Shown piece by piece: positions 13,801 through 26,751 of a stretch of 64,000 nt of DNA; position 1 is the first letter of the stretch, and every line of letters starts with the position of its first letter. This stretch comes from Phycomyces blakesleeanus NRRL 1555(-) (Eukaryota > Mucoromycota > Mucoromycetes > Mucorales > Phycomycetaceae). The notes under the pieces are model-generated. The model was given only the letters and a program-made list of their open reading frames with translations, did no database searches and was not told the DNA's origin. Made by a program: the position numbers and the translations under genes. Location: assembly GCF_001638985.1 (NCBI RefSeq), contig NW_017265144.1:434001-498000 (forward strand). The letters run 5' to 3'.

Positions 13801-15415
13801 TTGGTTGTGGTAGTTGTTTAATTGGTAATTGGTTTCAAGTACTAGTTTTGGAATTCAATACACAAACGCGCCTATGTATATATAAAATCCTTTTTCTCTC
13901 TCTCTTTCTCTCTTTTAAATTTATTTAATTATTATCTAGCTATATAAATGTATCCATGTAATACTTACGATCAGGTTCTCATATTCTTTTGCATCATCTA
14001 CGTCTTCAATGGTAGGCTGAGAGTCTTTGAGAAACCCATATTGACTGGCATGATCATCATTAAGGAGCAATTCCTCTTTATTTTGTTTATGAAAAGAGAT
14101 TAAAAGTTTAGTTCAATACAGTACTGTACAATGTAGCTCAATTAATTAATTAATTAATTAATTATATACCTTTCATGGCCTTGTCTGCATTGAGTAACTG
14201 ATAAAATATGTGATAATTGCGCTCTTTTGAAGACTGACTATGAACACGCGATTTTTCTAAAAGGTACCACTCGATATTTGCACCACAGATATGAGCCTGC
14301 ATGTTGAATTCGATTCGGATAAACTTTCCCTATAAAATATATATTTAAACATTATTGTTAATTACTCTTAATTAATTAATTTTGTTTTATTTTGTTTGCT
14401 TACAAAACGAGATGAATTGTTATTACGAATGGTCTGTGCATTTCCAAAGGATTCCAGAATAGGATTGGCCTGAAGGATCTGTTGTTCCAACTGGTTGACC
14501 AGAACTGTGCCGTTCTTGTTCAGGATTCTTTTGCTTGCCATGGTTGTCAAGTATTGGATTGCGACCTTTGTATTTTCTGTTTTACCAGCACCAGATTCAC
14601 CTCTATAATATACATTGTAGTATGATTAAATAACATATATGTATGTGTATATATTGCTTACGTGATGAGAATAGATTGGTTTTCTTTGTCATGGAGCATG
14701 TCATGGTAAGCTTGATCGGCAACAGCATAAATATGTGGTGATAATTCGCCACGCCGACGACCCTTGTATGATTGCATGCATTCATCAGAATAGATTGGTA
14801 ATTGACGGTATGGATTGACAGCCACCAAGAAGAGTCCTGAATATGTCTAATAAAAAAGTATTAAACCAATTTCAAGAAACTACAAAAATAAAGAGAGATA
14901 GTGATACTTGCATATATTTGATTGGCACGGAATCTGACCGTCAAGTTATGAACAACACAAGGTTCGTTTAGTTGAGTGAGTTCAGCCATATCTTCAGCCA
15001 TGTCGAATTGAGGAGGGTTCATGGCAAACACATCTTTTGTTTGTACAATCTTGACCTATAAAGAAAAGAAGAAAAAAGGGGGCATTTATGCTGTTATTGA
15101 AACAAGAAAAGAAAAACAATTGGTGTTGAATATCAACCACGGTATAATTTTTACCTGGCCACTTTCTAATTCGACTTCTGTGTCTTGTTTTGATAATTCA
15201 TTCAAAACATGGGCCCGTGCATATCCCATCTCAGGATCTGGAATCCAAACCCATCGTTTTTCATTGAATCGGGCCTGTGCTACGGCATCAAGTACACCGT
15301 CAAGTCGACTCTTGATAAAAACCTTTGTCCCATGGCTATGAACAAACGAGCCTGCGTGTTCAGTATATTGAGGAGAGTCAGATGTGTTATCTGGCAGAAG
15401 AAAATCTGATGTCAT
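10854..15415 (-). CDS. Myosin heavy chain, class II-type motor with short coiled-coil tail (spliced)
   Basis: A spliced gene of about twelve to thirteen exons reading leftwards from [10 protein letters not shown] at 15415. It shows the SH3-like N-terminal motif KRWVWIPD, the P-loop [12 protein letters not shown] (near 14660-14570, across a splice), switch I NNNSSRFGKF, switch II/relay DIAGFEIFE (about 13350), the actin-binding strut region HFVRCILPN, and SH1/converter motifs [19 protein letters not shown]. The neck reads [19 protein letters not shown], as in conventional myosins. A heptad-rich coiled coil follows (exons about 12200-11343 and 11266-10973), and a final small exon (about 10891-10854) ends [11 protein letters not shown]. 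The predicted protein is about 1,200 aa with a tail near 350 aa. Conventional fungal myosin II heavy chains are usually around 1,900-2,000 aa, so the tail is strongly shortened. The expected role is actin-based contraction or cytokinesis. The RapGAP 3' end at 10029 leaves little room for missing exons. Confidence 0.9.
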
Positions 15416-16332
15416 AATAATAATAATATTATCTTTAATATGTGTATCTTTTTCTTTTCTTCTTCTTCGTCTTTGGGCTTAAAGAAGTACAGATAGAAAG
15501 GATCAAATCAAATCAAATCAAAGAAAGAAAGAAAGAGAAAAGACATGTATACAAGAGAATCGAACAAGAGGGATATTTTGTTTTCTTTGAGATTTGACTT
15601 GAAATTTAAATTGATCCACAATTGGGATGGACTCATTTATGTCAAGAATGTCATTTATACTTATACGAATTACGAATACTTATAATAACAATAATAATAA
15701 TAATAAGATCATTTAACAAGGAGAGAATGTGAAATTTCTTTCTTTTATAAGCTTGCTTTAATAATAGTATTATTATTATTTTAGACAAATATAACCAATA
15801 CAATAAGAATAATTGATCCTTTGTTTTTCAATCGCCAGTAGCCAGTAGCCAGTAGTCAATAGTCAATAGTCAATAGTCAAACCAACCAATGAAAAAAGAA
15901 AATAATAATAATAATAATGGGGAGAAATAAAGAAGTAAGCAATAGATAGACAGAAGAGAGAGAAAGATGTCATACAAGCTAAGCAAATACATTATTACAA
16001 GATAAAGATAACAAAAGAATGTTTTTTTATATAAAAAAAAAGAAGGAAAACAATATTAAAGAATATGAATGAATAAATAAATAAATGAATAGTCAATTGG
16101 TTAGTTAAATAGATAGATAGATAGTTAAATAGATATATGGGGATCAAAATCAGCAAAAGAAGAAGAATAGTAATAATAGTAATAATAGAGATATAAAAGT
16201 AAAGAAGAAGAAGCAGAAGAAGAAGAAGCAGAAGCAGAAGCAAGATAATAAAAAAAAATGATATTACTACTTTACAGCATGGGTTGTTATCGTCATCGTT
16301 GGTCATTAGTTTTGGTTTGGTTTGGTGTAGAT
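15416..16332. other. Intergenic region upstream of myosin gene
   Basis: Contains AATCA/AAAG repeats near 15505-15535, AAT runs near 15690 and 15900, a GCCAGTA/GTCAATA tandem series near 15830-15880, TAGA repeats near 16110 and AGA/GCA-rich tracts near 16200-16240. Apparent reading frames here are translations of these repeats. No gene supported. Confidence 0.6.
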
Positions 16333-19049
16333 TTAGGACCACATGTTTCTCTGTTGATGTGCATTAGATGCCTCTCGGTAATCAAACTGAATAGGCTGTG
16401 AGTTTACAGTAGGAGAAGGACCCAGTTTCTGGCTATGAGAAGACATGATCTGGTTTGCAGACGCTCGTCTTGGATAAGGCATTGTCATCGCATGCTGGTC
16501 CGAATCCAAAGGTACAGGCGGTAGTGACAGCTCACTTGTCCACCTGGGTATTTCAGAAGCTTGCATTGCTGACAATGGCCGTGGTGGTGGCGGTGGCGGT
16601 GGTAGTGATGACACTCCTCCTCCTCCTCCTCCACCACCACCTGATGCTGATGCTGATACTGTTGCTTTTGCTGTTACTGCTGCTGCTAATGCTGATGCCG
16701 CTGCCGCTGCGGATGCCGATACTGATGATGTTCTTGTTGCTGTGTGCGCAGGCTTGGGGGTTTGTGCAGATGTGGATTGAAAAGATGATGTCAAGAAATT
16801 CGGTATCTGTGATTTGTGGGCATGACTAAAGAGACTCGAGGCTATTGGAGGTGTGGGTGGTGCTATCAATGGACGATAGCTGTTTTCAGGTGAAGGCATA
16901 TCGTAGCTGGCATCCGACGATCGTCGTCTCAGAGACTGACGAGTGAAAGACTGGGCAGTCACTCCAGACTTACTATTGTTATTACCATTATCGAGTGTAT
17001 CGTCTGAATGATTGTTGTCTTGGAATCTTAGGATCGTCTTGTTTGACACGATGGGCGGTGGACGAGATGGCGGGGGTACGCCACCTGACTGAAGAATATA
17101 GTTGTCTCGGGCCCTGACTGCATCGATCGGATTCGAGCCATCCGGTGGACTGTGGGAAAGGATACCCGACGGCGGTCTCCAGCCATTGTTCTTTTCCTTT
17201 TCTCCACCTGCTCGAGTAATACGGGCCAACTCCTCGAGCTTGAGGATATCTCCGGCCGTCAGAGGTGTCACTGGTTTCTGGTTGAGATACTCAAGCACAC
17301 TGGCCTTGTAAGTACCGGCCACCTTGCGAGTGTTGGTGTGGATCCCGGGCTTTTCGCCATTGGTCTTGCTCATCTTCTGGGCCCACCGCTTTCTTTCCAG
17401 ATCATCCTTTCGTCGTTCGTTTTCGTGCGGGCGCGTATAATCGTAGGTCAGGAACTTTTCTTCCATCACTTGTTCCTCTGGACTGATCGCTTCTTCGATA
17501 AAACTCTCTGTCTGGCTTCTAATAGACATCCCGGTGTTTCCGGTCCCACTACGTTTTGGATTGCGTCTGCGTACTTTTAATGGATAATCTTCCATCAAGA
17601 TCTCTTCCAATTCATGAGTTGGATCAAAGTTTGCACGTTTACTCTAATTATTTTTTTGTTGTAAAGCAATCCTTTTTTTTTTAGTAAAGTACATAATTAT
17701 ATATAAAATAAAATAAAATAAAACAAAATAAAATAAAATAACATGGGCTTACGTCAGGAATAAAAGGCGGGATTGCAGTTTTGGATTTTAGGGCTTCCCA
17801 GTCAAGTCCAGTAAACCAGGGATGAGCCAAGAGTGCATTAAACCCTTTTTCTTTTACACCCAGTCTTGAATCAATATCGCGTGTCAAGAGTCCCTTTACA
17901 AAATCAACTGCCTCAGGAGATACGTCTTTCTGCTCTAAAATAACCAATTGTTCATAGAGAATTGCACGGTGGAGCATATCATTTGATTTCCCGCGAAACG
18001 GTCGCTGTAATAATAATAATAATAATAATAAAATTATAAAGCCAAATGGATTAGACAAGTAAGAATGAAAAAAGAAACAATAATTGGATGTGTTTACTAA
18101 CCTTGCCAAACAAAAGTTCGTAACACATCACACCAAGAGACCACCAATCAACCGATGCATAATATCCTCTCTTTTGAAGTACTTCTGGTGCCATGTATGC
18201 CATTGAACCTGCAATTGAGGTCAATTGTTTGCCTTCGGTGTACTGAACTGCGATATTGAAGTCTGTGAGATAAGCGTGGCCTTGTTCATCTAGTAAGATG
18301 TTATCTGGTTTGATATCTCTAAAGTACAATCAATACACATAAAGTATTCACTCTCTATATTCTTTTTTTTTATATGTACCCATGCTACACATTACACTAT
18401 AAACACATGCTTATTTTTATTTTTATTGTCTTTTACCTGTGAACAATGTTTTTGCTGTGAAGATAATTTAGTCCAAGAGATATCTCGGCTGCGTAAAAGC
18501 GAACACGTTCTTCGGGCATGGTACCGAATCTCTCGAGATGGAATCGGAGATCTCCTCCAAGCATAAGATCCAGAACCATAAACATGTTCTTGTCGTCCTG
18601 AAAGGCATAGCGTAGGTTGACGACGACATTGGATGTGATTTGTTCTAGCAGGCGTCGCTCGGATATAATATTGTCCACGGCTTTCATCTGTATACATTTT
18701 GCTTTGTTGATGTACTTGAGTGCAAATAATTCTTTGGTGCCTCTGTGCTGAACTACTCGAACTTTTCCGAATGCTCCTTTGCCAACAGAGCGCAAGAGAA
18801 CAAAGTGCGAAAGATCGACTAGCAGATATAATGTAATATAATATAATATTTTTTTGTGTGTATATATAAATAAAAGATGTATTTATTCATAAAAGAAAGA
18901 AAGAAATTGTTGTTTAATTATCAATCAATCAATAAGATAACAATATATATATATATATATATTCATTGTAATCAGAAAAAAGCGAAATGTCCATCGTCAC
19001 CTTCTCCATCCAAGTCGATCAATTGCTCATTGCAACACACGGCTCCCAT
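16333..19049 (-). CDS. STK32/YANK-like AGC serine/threonine protein kinase (spliced, about 740 aa)
   Basis: Five exons: 19049-19001, 18818 to about 18437, about 18319-18101, about 18004-17753 and about 17645-16333. The first encodes [16 protein letters not shown], where Gly2 plus Cys5/Cys6 suggests myristoylation and palmitoylation and so membrane attachment. The kinase domain shows GKGAFGKV, the lysine in [49 protein letters not shown] and [16 protein letters not shown] in place of DFG-plus is characteristic of the YANK (STK32) subfamily. The post-kinase motif [19 protein letters not shown] matches the family's C-terminal extension. The rest of the last exon (about 400 aa) is unlike animal STK32: disordered, with Ala runs, a Gly9 run and a polyproline run near residues 630-660. 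Substrates are unknown. The first exon is supported by phase (GAAG joined to TCGAT) and by the N-terminal motif. Confidence 0.87.
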
Positions 19050-20098
19050 TATTATTTACTTTAAAGATGACCTTTTGTTGTTGTTGTTGCTATAAACTGA
19101 AATAGTCGAAATGAGAGAGGTTCTTGGAAGGTTGTCTTTTCGTCTGGTTATTCTGTATATGCGTATATATAAATGTGTGTGTGTGTGTATGTAAATATGT
19201 ACAGGAGTTTAAGAGTGAGGTAGTATTTGTGTGTAGTTGTATTTATATATATATATATAATGAATATATATATATATAATATATAAATCTATAATTGCCA
19301 GAGAAACATGAAGAAAGAAAGAAGTAAAAGTAGAGGAAGAAGAAGAAGTAGAAGAAGTAGAGTGGGAAATGGAGGAAGGGGTTTGTTAAGATGATACGAT
19401 AAAATATCAACAATAGTAATAGTATAATTACATGTGTGATTTCTATACACACAAATATACTGCAACATGAGAAAAATAAATAATATTTTGTTGTTGTTCT
19501 TCTTCTTTTCGGTTACACGTATATTATTCTTTTGGGTATTTTAAACTTACTAAAGCTAAAAATCTTGTAACCATGCCTACCTACAATTTTTTTTTATAAT
19601 GCAATCTAAAGAAATTATACTAAAATTAAAATACCCACAAAGATCTTTAATGGCTCTATGGTTTCAATTCAATGTAACTTTGCTATCTATAATCAAAATA
19701 GTTTTCTAAGCTACAGAAATCGTGCCAAAAAAAATCATATTCAGACCTGAAATTTCAATAACAATAGTAATAATCAAAATTTATATAGTCCAAAAGGATT
19801 TCATATCTTTTAACAGTTTTCTACTGAAAATTGTCACACAAAAGAAGAACGAAACAAAAAAAAAAAAACAAAAAAAGTGTTTGGGATACCGCTACCGATA
19901 CACTTTATAATAATAGTAGTAATAATAGTAATAGCTCCCACTCATCTTATTCTTCAAGTTAAATTACAACAAATGAGTCGAAAACTAGCCATCTTTACCA
20001 CCCACCATATGTACGTGCATTAATACTAGAATGATTATCATTTCTTATTCCTTTTCACTAGAGTGTCATTGTGCTTGTGTGTATGAAATAAGGTATTC

Positions 20099-20129
<31 letters not shown>

Positions 20130-21726
20130 CATTTGAGTACCAATTTTTTTTTTGCGTGAGCCACACCGTGATAATTGGAAACTACCGAATTGGAAATCAG
20201 TTTGAACCCGTATTACAGCTATTCTATTCTACCCATTTTTGTTTCTATTATTTTGGAGGCAAAATATTCATATCACTTTGACTGTATCATGATCATTTTA
20301 CTGTGGTATTCTTACAATCATACCCATGGTCTTTAATATAAAATAATAGTAATAAAAGCAGACCGTCATTATATATATATATTTCTATCTTTGTCTGGTT
20401 CTTAATAAAGGATTATTCAAACGCTTAAATATATAGATATAACAGTAAGCATTAATATTAATTTGGCATATTTTCATTAATGATCTCATTGAATTATTAT
20501 AAAAACTTTATAATTCAAGTCAACTATAGTATTGATCTTTATCATCATCGTCATTAACCGATCGATTTATTTAAAGAATATTCTCCTTTGGTACAACTCT
20601 TGAACATCTCTTTGGTGCTGTTGGTTTGCTCAAAGGGACCTGTAATTGACCCTTAAAGATGTAGATACAAAACATGGATATAAGAGTTTATTCTAGTATA
20701 CGACATTTGACCTTGACCAAAGAAGTATTTGGACTCTTTTATAAATAATAAAAATAAAATGACAGACTGAAATATCTGAAGGTTAATATTTAAAGTAGAA
20801 AAAAAAACAACAACAAATAGTGCATTATCTTTTTCTTTTGTACTCTTAAGGCTAACCGGACACTCTTGCAGTTGTGTAGCCTTGGATTTCGGTACTTAAT
20901 AGACCTAAACCCTCCCTCTTACTTTTTCTTCTCTACTAATCTTATAGTTAACATTTATATATATAAAATGGCACTATTCCTTAATATAACATATTAAAGT
21001 AATAATGATAATGATAATGAGAGATAGCAAGGGAAATGCTTTATAGGTAAAGTGTCTATAAAAGATACATATATATATATATACAAGAAAAATAAAAATT
21101 CTATCAAAATTGAAGCTTTTATTTTATTTTATTTTATTTTTTGTTTTTGAGATTAGATAGTAGTCTTTACCGTATTTTCTAACTTTGACGGATATTGAAA
21201 CCTTCTTTTTTTTCATATTTTTACATTCATATCAGTCTGTATCTCAAATGCTTTACTCTACTCTACTCCAATCGACTTCACTAGACTCGATCCTGTTACT
21301 CACATATGATACTTAAATATTTTTTTTTGTGGAGATGGAATCAATAAGAACAATATGTCTTTATCAGCTGCACCCAGTTTGCTGAATAATTCAAATAAAT
21401 AAATAATCAAAAGTCAAAGTAATAGAATCCTTTATAATCTAAACTTCAAATGTTTGAATATCATTTTTGTTCATTCCTTTATTCCTTCAATCCTTCCTTC
21501 ATTCGTTCGTTCGTTTGTTTCTTTATCTTCCATTGACATGTTATATCTTGTTACCTCAATTTTAGTTTTGTATTCTTCCCTCCCCTCAAATGAACAATAT
21601 TCTTTTTATCTTTTTTTTTTTCAGAAACACAGTTACACATTATACTCTAAATGAAAATGTGCTTTTTATTTTATTTTATTTTATTCCGATATAAGGAAAC
21701 CTTCCAATCTTAGTTGACTTCATTTC

Positions 21727-21765
<39 letters not shown>

Positions 21766-21772
21766 TGGTGTC
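19050..21772. other. Long intergenic region
   Basis: No gene supported over 2.7 kb. It contains a GT microsatellite near 19172-19190, TA runs near 19245-19285, a homopolymer of about 29 T at 20101-20129, TTTTA pentamer repeats near 21120-21145 and 21670-21690, and an ATT tract near 21730-21765 directly at the border of the tandem F-box units. Confidence 0.6.
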
Positions 21773-22489
21773 GACAGACCAAAAGTTCAACCAAAAGTTC
21801 AAACGACTCTGACTGGCTAGTTCTTCTTTCACGGCCAATTTTATTGAGAAGAGCATGCTCTTATCTAATATGCATTTGAACTAATCTCAACTTTTTTTTG
21901 TACTGCTCTTCTAGCTCTTATTGCTATACTCAAAAATACTCTTTGGATCTTCATCACACTTCCTCACCCAGTGTCGAGCTACTCTTGGCTTAATGTTCAA
22001 TTTATTTTCTGCTGCTGCTGCAACTGTAATCAACAATATCTCGCTCTTGAGCTTAAAGGACTTGATGATATATTTATCAGTGTAGGTGATTTTCTGATGA
22101 GTACCCTCGTCTTTCCTTGCACTTTTTTTTTGTAGTTTATTGAATGTATTATATACACAAAGGTCAGTTGGTCAAGACATCAAGCTGTGAGCTCAAGAGA
22201 GTCTCCTAGTGTTTAGGATACCAATTGAACCAACTTGGTTGTTGACAATGGGAACTTCTTTAACTATATTTTGGAAGTGAGCCTCCCAGATAACACTGAG
22301 AGCTTCCGAACAATGCTTGAGAATACTGTAGTACTGCGGACTGTGGCTGACTACAGAAAAAAGGGAAGGAGATCGGAATGGACCTTGTAGGCCTGGCTTG
22401 TCTTTGCTTGAGACTGGTGGTCTAAACCCTGCTATTTGTACCACTGCTAGGCTGGAATTTCTGGGTTTTTGTGAAAAATTGGAAAAAAT

Positions 22490-22564
22490 GCCCGACGGAG
22501 GATTCGAGCCCCCAATTTGTCGATTGCTAGTCCGGCGTCCTAACAACTGAGCTATCTGTCGGGT
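22490..22564 (-). tRNA. Degenerate tRNA-like sequence (unit A), probably not functional
   Basis: Read leftwards it has an acceptor-like stem ACCCGAC / GTCGGGC (six pairs, the first pair mismatched), an A-box-like TAGCTCAGTTGTTAGGACG, and a well-formed T arm GGGGG-CTCGAAT-CCTCC that serves as a B-box match. It departs from a normal tRNA: five nucleotides instead of two lie before the D stem, the D stem has a mismatch, and the anticodon stem holds only two pairs. The best loop alignment would place AGC as anticodon, which is uncertain. A pseudo-tRNA or tRNA-derived repeat is more likely than a working gene. Confidence 0.4.
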
Positions 22565-23336
22565 TGCTATACTATATCAAATTTTAGAGAATTTGGACTA
22601 TCAGTTTTGCTGACGTCATCACTTTTTACTTTTCATTTTCTCAACCATTTTTTCCCTTTCTTTTGATTCCTGGATTTACACCTTAATATTTATCCAAGCA
22701 ACATACTCCTTTTTAAACCTTTCACCCCCCCTTTTTTCATTTTCCCAAGCTCTTCCTTAGATTACCATTTTTGTAACTTCTTTACATTAATGCATTTTTT
22801 ACCTTTTTCTTTACTTTTACTTTCCCAAACATATTACACTTCTTTTTATTCACTTTTGTTAGCTTCATTTCTTTTATAATTTATTATCATTTTATTATAT
22901 TATATTAAATTAAAGTAACTACAGTTGTTAGAAATGTTTATGTGCGTGTGCATGTGTTTACCGATCAACAGAGTAACTTACATACTAATGATAATAGAGT
23001 TTATGTATTTCAACTACTTATATATATATATTGGCCAATTTTAATGATACTCTATGATTTTATTCTATAATGTATATGCTATATCCAGTAAAGAACATGG
23101 TACTGGAGTTTGACTTTGACTTTGAGCTTGAGTTTTTTTTTTAAAGAAAACAAAATTAAATAAATAAAAAGCATTAAAAAAATCATATACTTTATAACCA
23201 ATACATCAAACATAAATAACTCTTTCAAGAAAACATTTAAACAGACAAGAGTTTAAAAAAGATATGTATATATATATATATATATATTCTTTATTTTTAT
23301 AAATTGGTTTTAATATTGGACTAGTTAAGGATAGAT

Positions 23337-25250
23337 TTAGGGGCCAATAACAAGATCTTCTACAGAACTGTATTTAAAAATAACATAACCATCAGGAAGA
23401 AAACTTGCCCAGCTTCCTAGTAAAAGTCGGTGCACGAGTTCCAAAGGCTCATACAGGGTATCTGAACGGCGAGGCATATAGGAGAAAGCACGGAAATATT
23501 CTTCAATCTTCTCTGCTTCTTCACCTTTCTTCTGTACTTCGAAACTTAATCCTTTACGATACGAGTCCAAGCCTTGGAAGCAAGCCCACACGTTTTCTGT
23601 AGGAATTTTGCGACGATATCTTGTTTTCTCTTTCATCTCCTTTTTTTTAAAAAAAATAAATAAATAAATAATAATAGTATAAGTTTAGTTTAGTTTCACA
23701 ATATGACTTTTATATATGTAAATACTATCTTTATGTAACATATACACACTTACCTCTGACGAAGGAAAAAGAAACACGCTGATATTACCTTTATTCTGTT
23801 TAATAAATTCAATATGTTTAATACGAAGCCTTTTAAAGTGGGTCGATGACATATCGATACAATGAGGAGAATTTATAATATTTTGTGATTCTAGTATCTT
23901 TACGCGATCTAGAGTCATGTTTTTCAGATCGTTACAGTAAGTAGAAATATAGGTGAGTGTGTTGGTATAAACATCCGTGCTCAGAAGTGCTAAATGCCGC
24001 AATCCGTGCTTAATTGAAGGGGTAGATAAGTCTGGCTCATAGCTGAGTAAATTACAAGTAACTTTAATGGTCTTTAACGATGGACGATTTTCCAAGACAT
24101 GATTTATTATGATGATAGCTCCAAAGGCCTCGATATCAAGATGAACTAGCCGAGGATAATAGTCATCATAATGGAAAAAGTAGAAAGAACGTAAATGGCC
24201 TGAGTAGTGTGTATTGTATAAAATTGAGATTTCTTCCAATGTATTTGCCCATGGCTGTGCTGCAAGCTGCACATAGATTCCTGATGTGTTGTCGAAATTA
24301 AGGCTACAATTGACATCTATCCAGATATTCTTGACTTGGATATTGAGGCCACGAAGTTGTTTTACAAAAACATGATATATGTATACAGCGTGGCTATAAA
24401 CTACCATATGTATTCTCTCCAACTGTTGCAAGGGACGTGGAAGTTCGGCAAGCCGTGTTGGCGTCTTATAAGTTGGCAGATTTGGACTTAAGGTTCGACC
24501 AAAATAAAGTCGACCAATAGTACTGACGTTTGGATACTTGACAGCAATGTAATACATCCATTCATACGTAGATTTTGTGATATGAATTTGTAGGGTTTTA
24601 AGACATGGTCTCGGTTTCACTTCTTTAACTTTCGATAATTCATTGAAGCTCATTTCCTTAAATTCAACCTTAAGCGTCATGTGCGTCAATTCGGGTAGTT
24701 GGTCATTAAGGAGTTCAAAATCATCAAACGTGAATTCGAACTTCTTTGAACTTTTATGGGAGAAATATAATCGTTTGAGACGACATAACTTTGAGCGAAT
24801 TGTATCAAGCATCTTGGTATATATATCTTCATTATGTGCTGCCAAGGTTACTTCAAGACTTGTAAGAGTTTTTGACCACAGATTCCACCCATAAAAATCA
24901 GTTTTTTGAGAAGATAGCCTATGTCGAGAATTATTCCAAAAGAAACTATGTAAGTTTGGAAAGATCTTCTGAAGAACGTAAAGCGTCTGATTGTCCAGGA
25001 GAACGTTTCCACCGATTACGAGCTTTCGAGTAGTGTGGCGATATAATCGAAGCCGGTGTATTGCTTGACTTGCTGGGCTGATTAGCTTGTCGGCGTAAAC
25101 TTTGTTATTAAGAACGATCTTTTCAAAAAGAGATTTCTGAAACGCCCAAGCCCAATTCTTGCACACGAGACAGCACTGAAATCTATCCTTGAGTTTAAGA
25201 TAGCTTGCAATTAAGATAGTAATTTCGAGAGGTAATTCTGTCACCAGCAT
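23337..25250 (-). CDS. F-box protein with LRR-like region, copy A (two exons, about 598 aa)
   Basis: Exon 1 is 25250-23754 and exon 2 is 23639-23337; GT..AG borders and phase 0 give one uninterrupted protein. The N-terminus MLVTELPLEITILIASYL followed by CCLVCKNWAWAFQKSLFE is an F-box, the segment that binds Skp1 in SCF ubiquitin ligases. The rest is Leu/Ile-rich with repeating L..L..L spacing and motifs such as FDDFELLNDQLPELTHMTL and CNDLKNMTLDRVKILESQ, consistent with a degenerate LRR substrate-binding region. The C-terminal exon is charged (KKGEEAEKIEEYFRAF) and ends VEDLVIGP. An in-frame upstream ATG at 25358 would add a hydrophobic extension; I prefer 25250 because unit B has its equivalent Met there and the F-box follows at once. 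The substrate is unknown. Confidence 0.8.
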
Positions 25251-26676
25251 GGTGGAGGCAATGACTTTACGCTTTTTCTTAAAGGGAATTATCAAATATA
25301 TATATAAATAAAAGAGAGAAAAGAAGATAATAGAAAATATTCTCTTTGAAAAAACCAACTTTTATAGCTGCGTTTGCGAAGTATTACGTTTACAAAATAA
25401 GGGGCAAAATAAAGCTTAAAGTTCTAAGCCTTGTAATGTTGTTGACAAAGCTTGACTGTATCGCAAACAAACTAGAGCCTCCAGCAATTAAGGTTCGTTA
25501 ACTCTGGACACACAGTAGTTTCATAGTATGCGCTCACTATCTAATCATCATTTCGATTTAGTGGGTTATATTTATTATCTGGTATACACCCAGCTAGATT
25601 TATATAACAGAAGGTGGGTGTGGTATATGTTACCAAATTCTTCTATGTTTTCTGCCTGCCTTGCCTTTAAAACATCCGTTTACAAACCTTTCTTATAATT
25701 ACAGTGTATCCTCTTCTTTTTCTGTTCATAAATTAAACATATATATAGGTACAAATTATATTGAATACGATTAATTAGTCCAGAATCAGTACATGTACTG
25801 CAAAAATGTCTGTCACTATAATAAAAGTGGCTAATTGGGACCAAAAGAAAATGCACGCGAGTAAAGCTGACAAGGTCTAAATTAGAAAAGGTGCAATATC
25901 AATGCAGGGTGTCAGCACTTTTAAAGAATACGGATTGCCTAAAAATTGAAGAGTTGGTATAGACAGACCAAAAGTCCAAACGACTATGACTGGCTAGTTC
26001 TTCTTTCACAGCAAATTTTATTGAGAAGAACATGCTCTTATCTAATATGGATTTGAACTAATCTCAATTTTCTTTGTACTGTTCTTCTTGATCTTCTTGC
26101 TATACTCAAAAATACTCTTTGGATCTTCGTCACACTTTTTTACTCAATATCGAGCTACTATTGGTTTACTGTTTAATTTCTTTTCTGTTGCTGCTGCAGT
26201 TGCTGCTGCTGCAACTGCAATCAACAATTTCTCGCCCTTGAGCTTAAAGGACTTGATGATATATCTACCAGTGTAGGGGGATTTCTGACAAGTACTCTCG
26301 CCTTTCCTAACACTTTTTTTGTAGTTTAGAAGGTACTATATACACAAAGGTCAGTTGGTCAAGACATCAAGCTGCGAGCTCAAGAGGGTTTCCTAATGTT
26401 TAGGGTACCAATTGAACCAACTTGGTTGTTGACAATGGGAACTTCTTTAACTATATTTTGGAAGTGAGCCTCCCAGATAACACTGAGAGCTTCCGAACAA
26501 TGCTTGAGAATACTGTGGTACTGCGGACTGTGGCTGACTACAGAAAAAAGGGAAGGAGATCGGAATGGACCTTGTAGGCCTGGCTTGTCTTTGCTTGAGA
26601 CCGGTGGTCTAAACCCTGCTATTTGTACCACTGCTAGGCTGGAATTTCTGGGTTTTTGTGAAAAATTGGAAAAAAT

Positions 26677-26751
26677 GCCCGACGGAGGATTCGAGCCCCC
26701 AATTTGTCGATTGCTAGTCCGGCGTCCTAACAACTGAGCTATCTGTCGGGT
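26677..26751 (-). tRNA. Degenerate tRNA-like sequence (unit B)
   Basis: The same 75 nt sequence as at 22490-22564, unchanged in this copy, with the same A-box-like and B-box-like motifs and the same defects in the D and anticodon stems. It lies in the nearly identical ~1 kb block shared by the two units. Confidence 0.4.

Larger units (their letters stand above)
21773..25961. repeat. Tandem F-box unit A (first ~4.2 kb copy)
   Basis: Starts at GACAGACCAAAAG (21773), a sequence that recurs at 25962 and 30433. The unit runs through a pyrimidine-rich segment with a CTGCTG run near 22010, a tRNA-like sequence, about 0.8 kb of AT-rich DNA, the F-box gene on the minus strand and its upstream flank. 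The order is identical in unit B, so this is a tandem duplication. Confidence 0.85.

Noticed and set aside
22193..22546. 117-codon frame on the minus strand, repeated at 26380-26733
   Set aside because: It begins with TTG inside the tRNA-like sequence and simply translates the highly conserved non-coding flank; no domain, and ATG is lacking.
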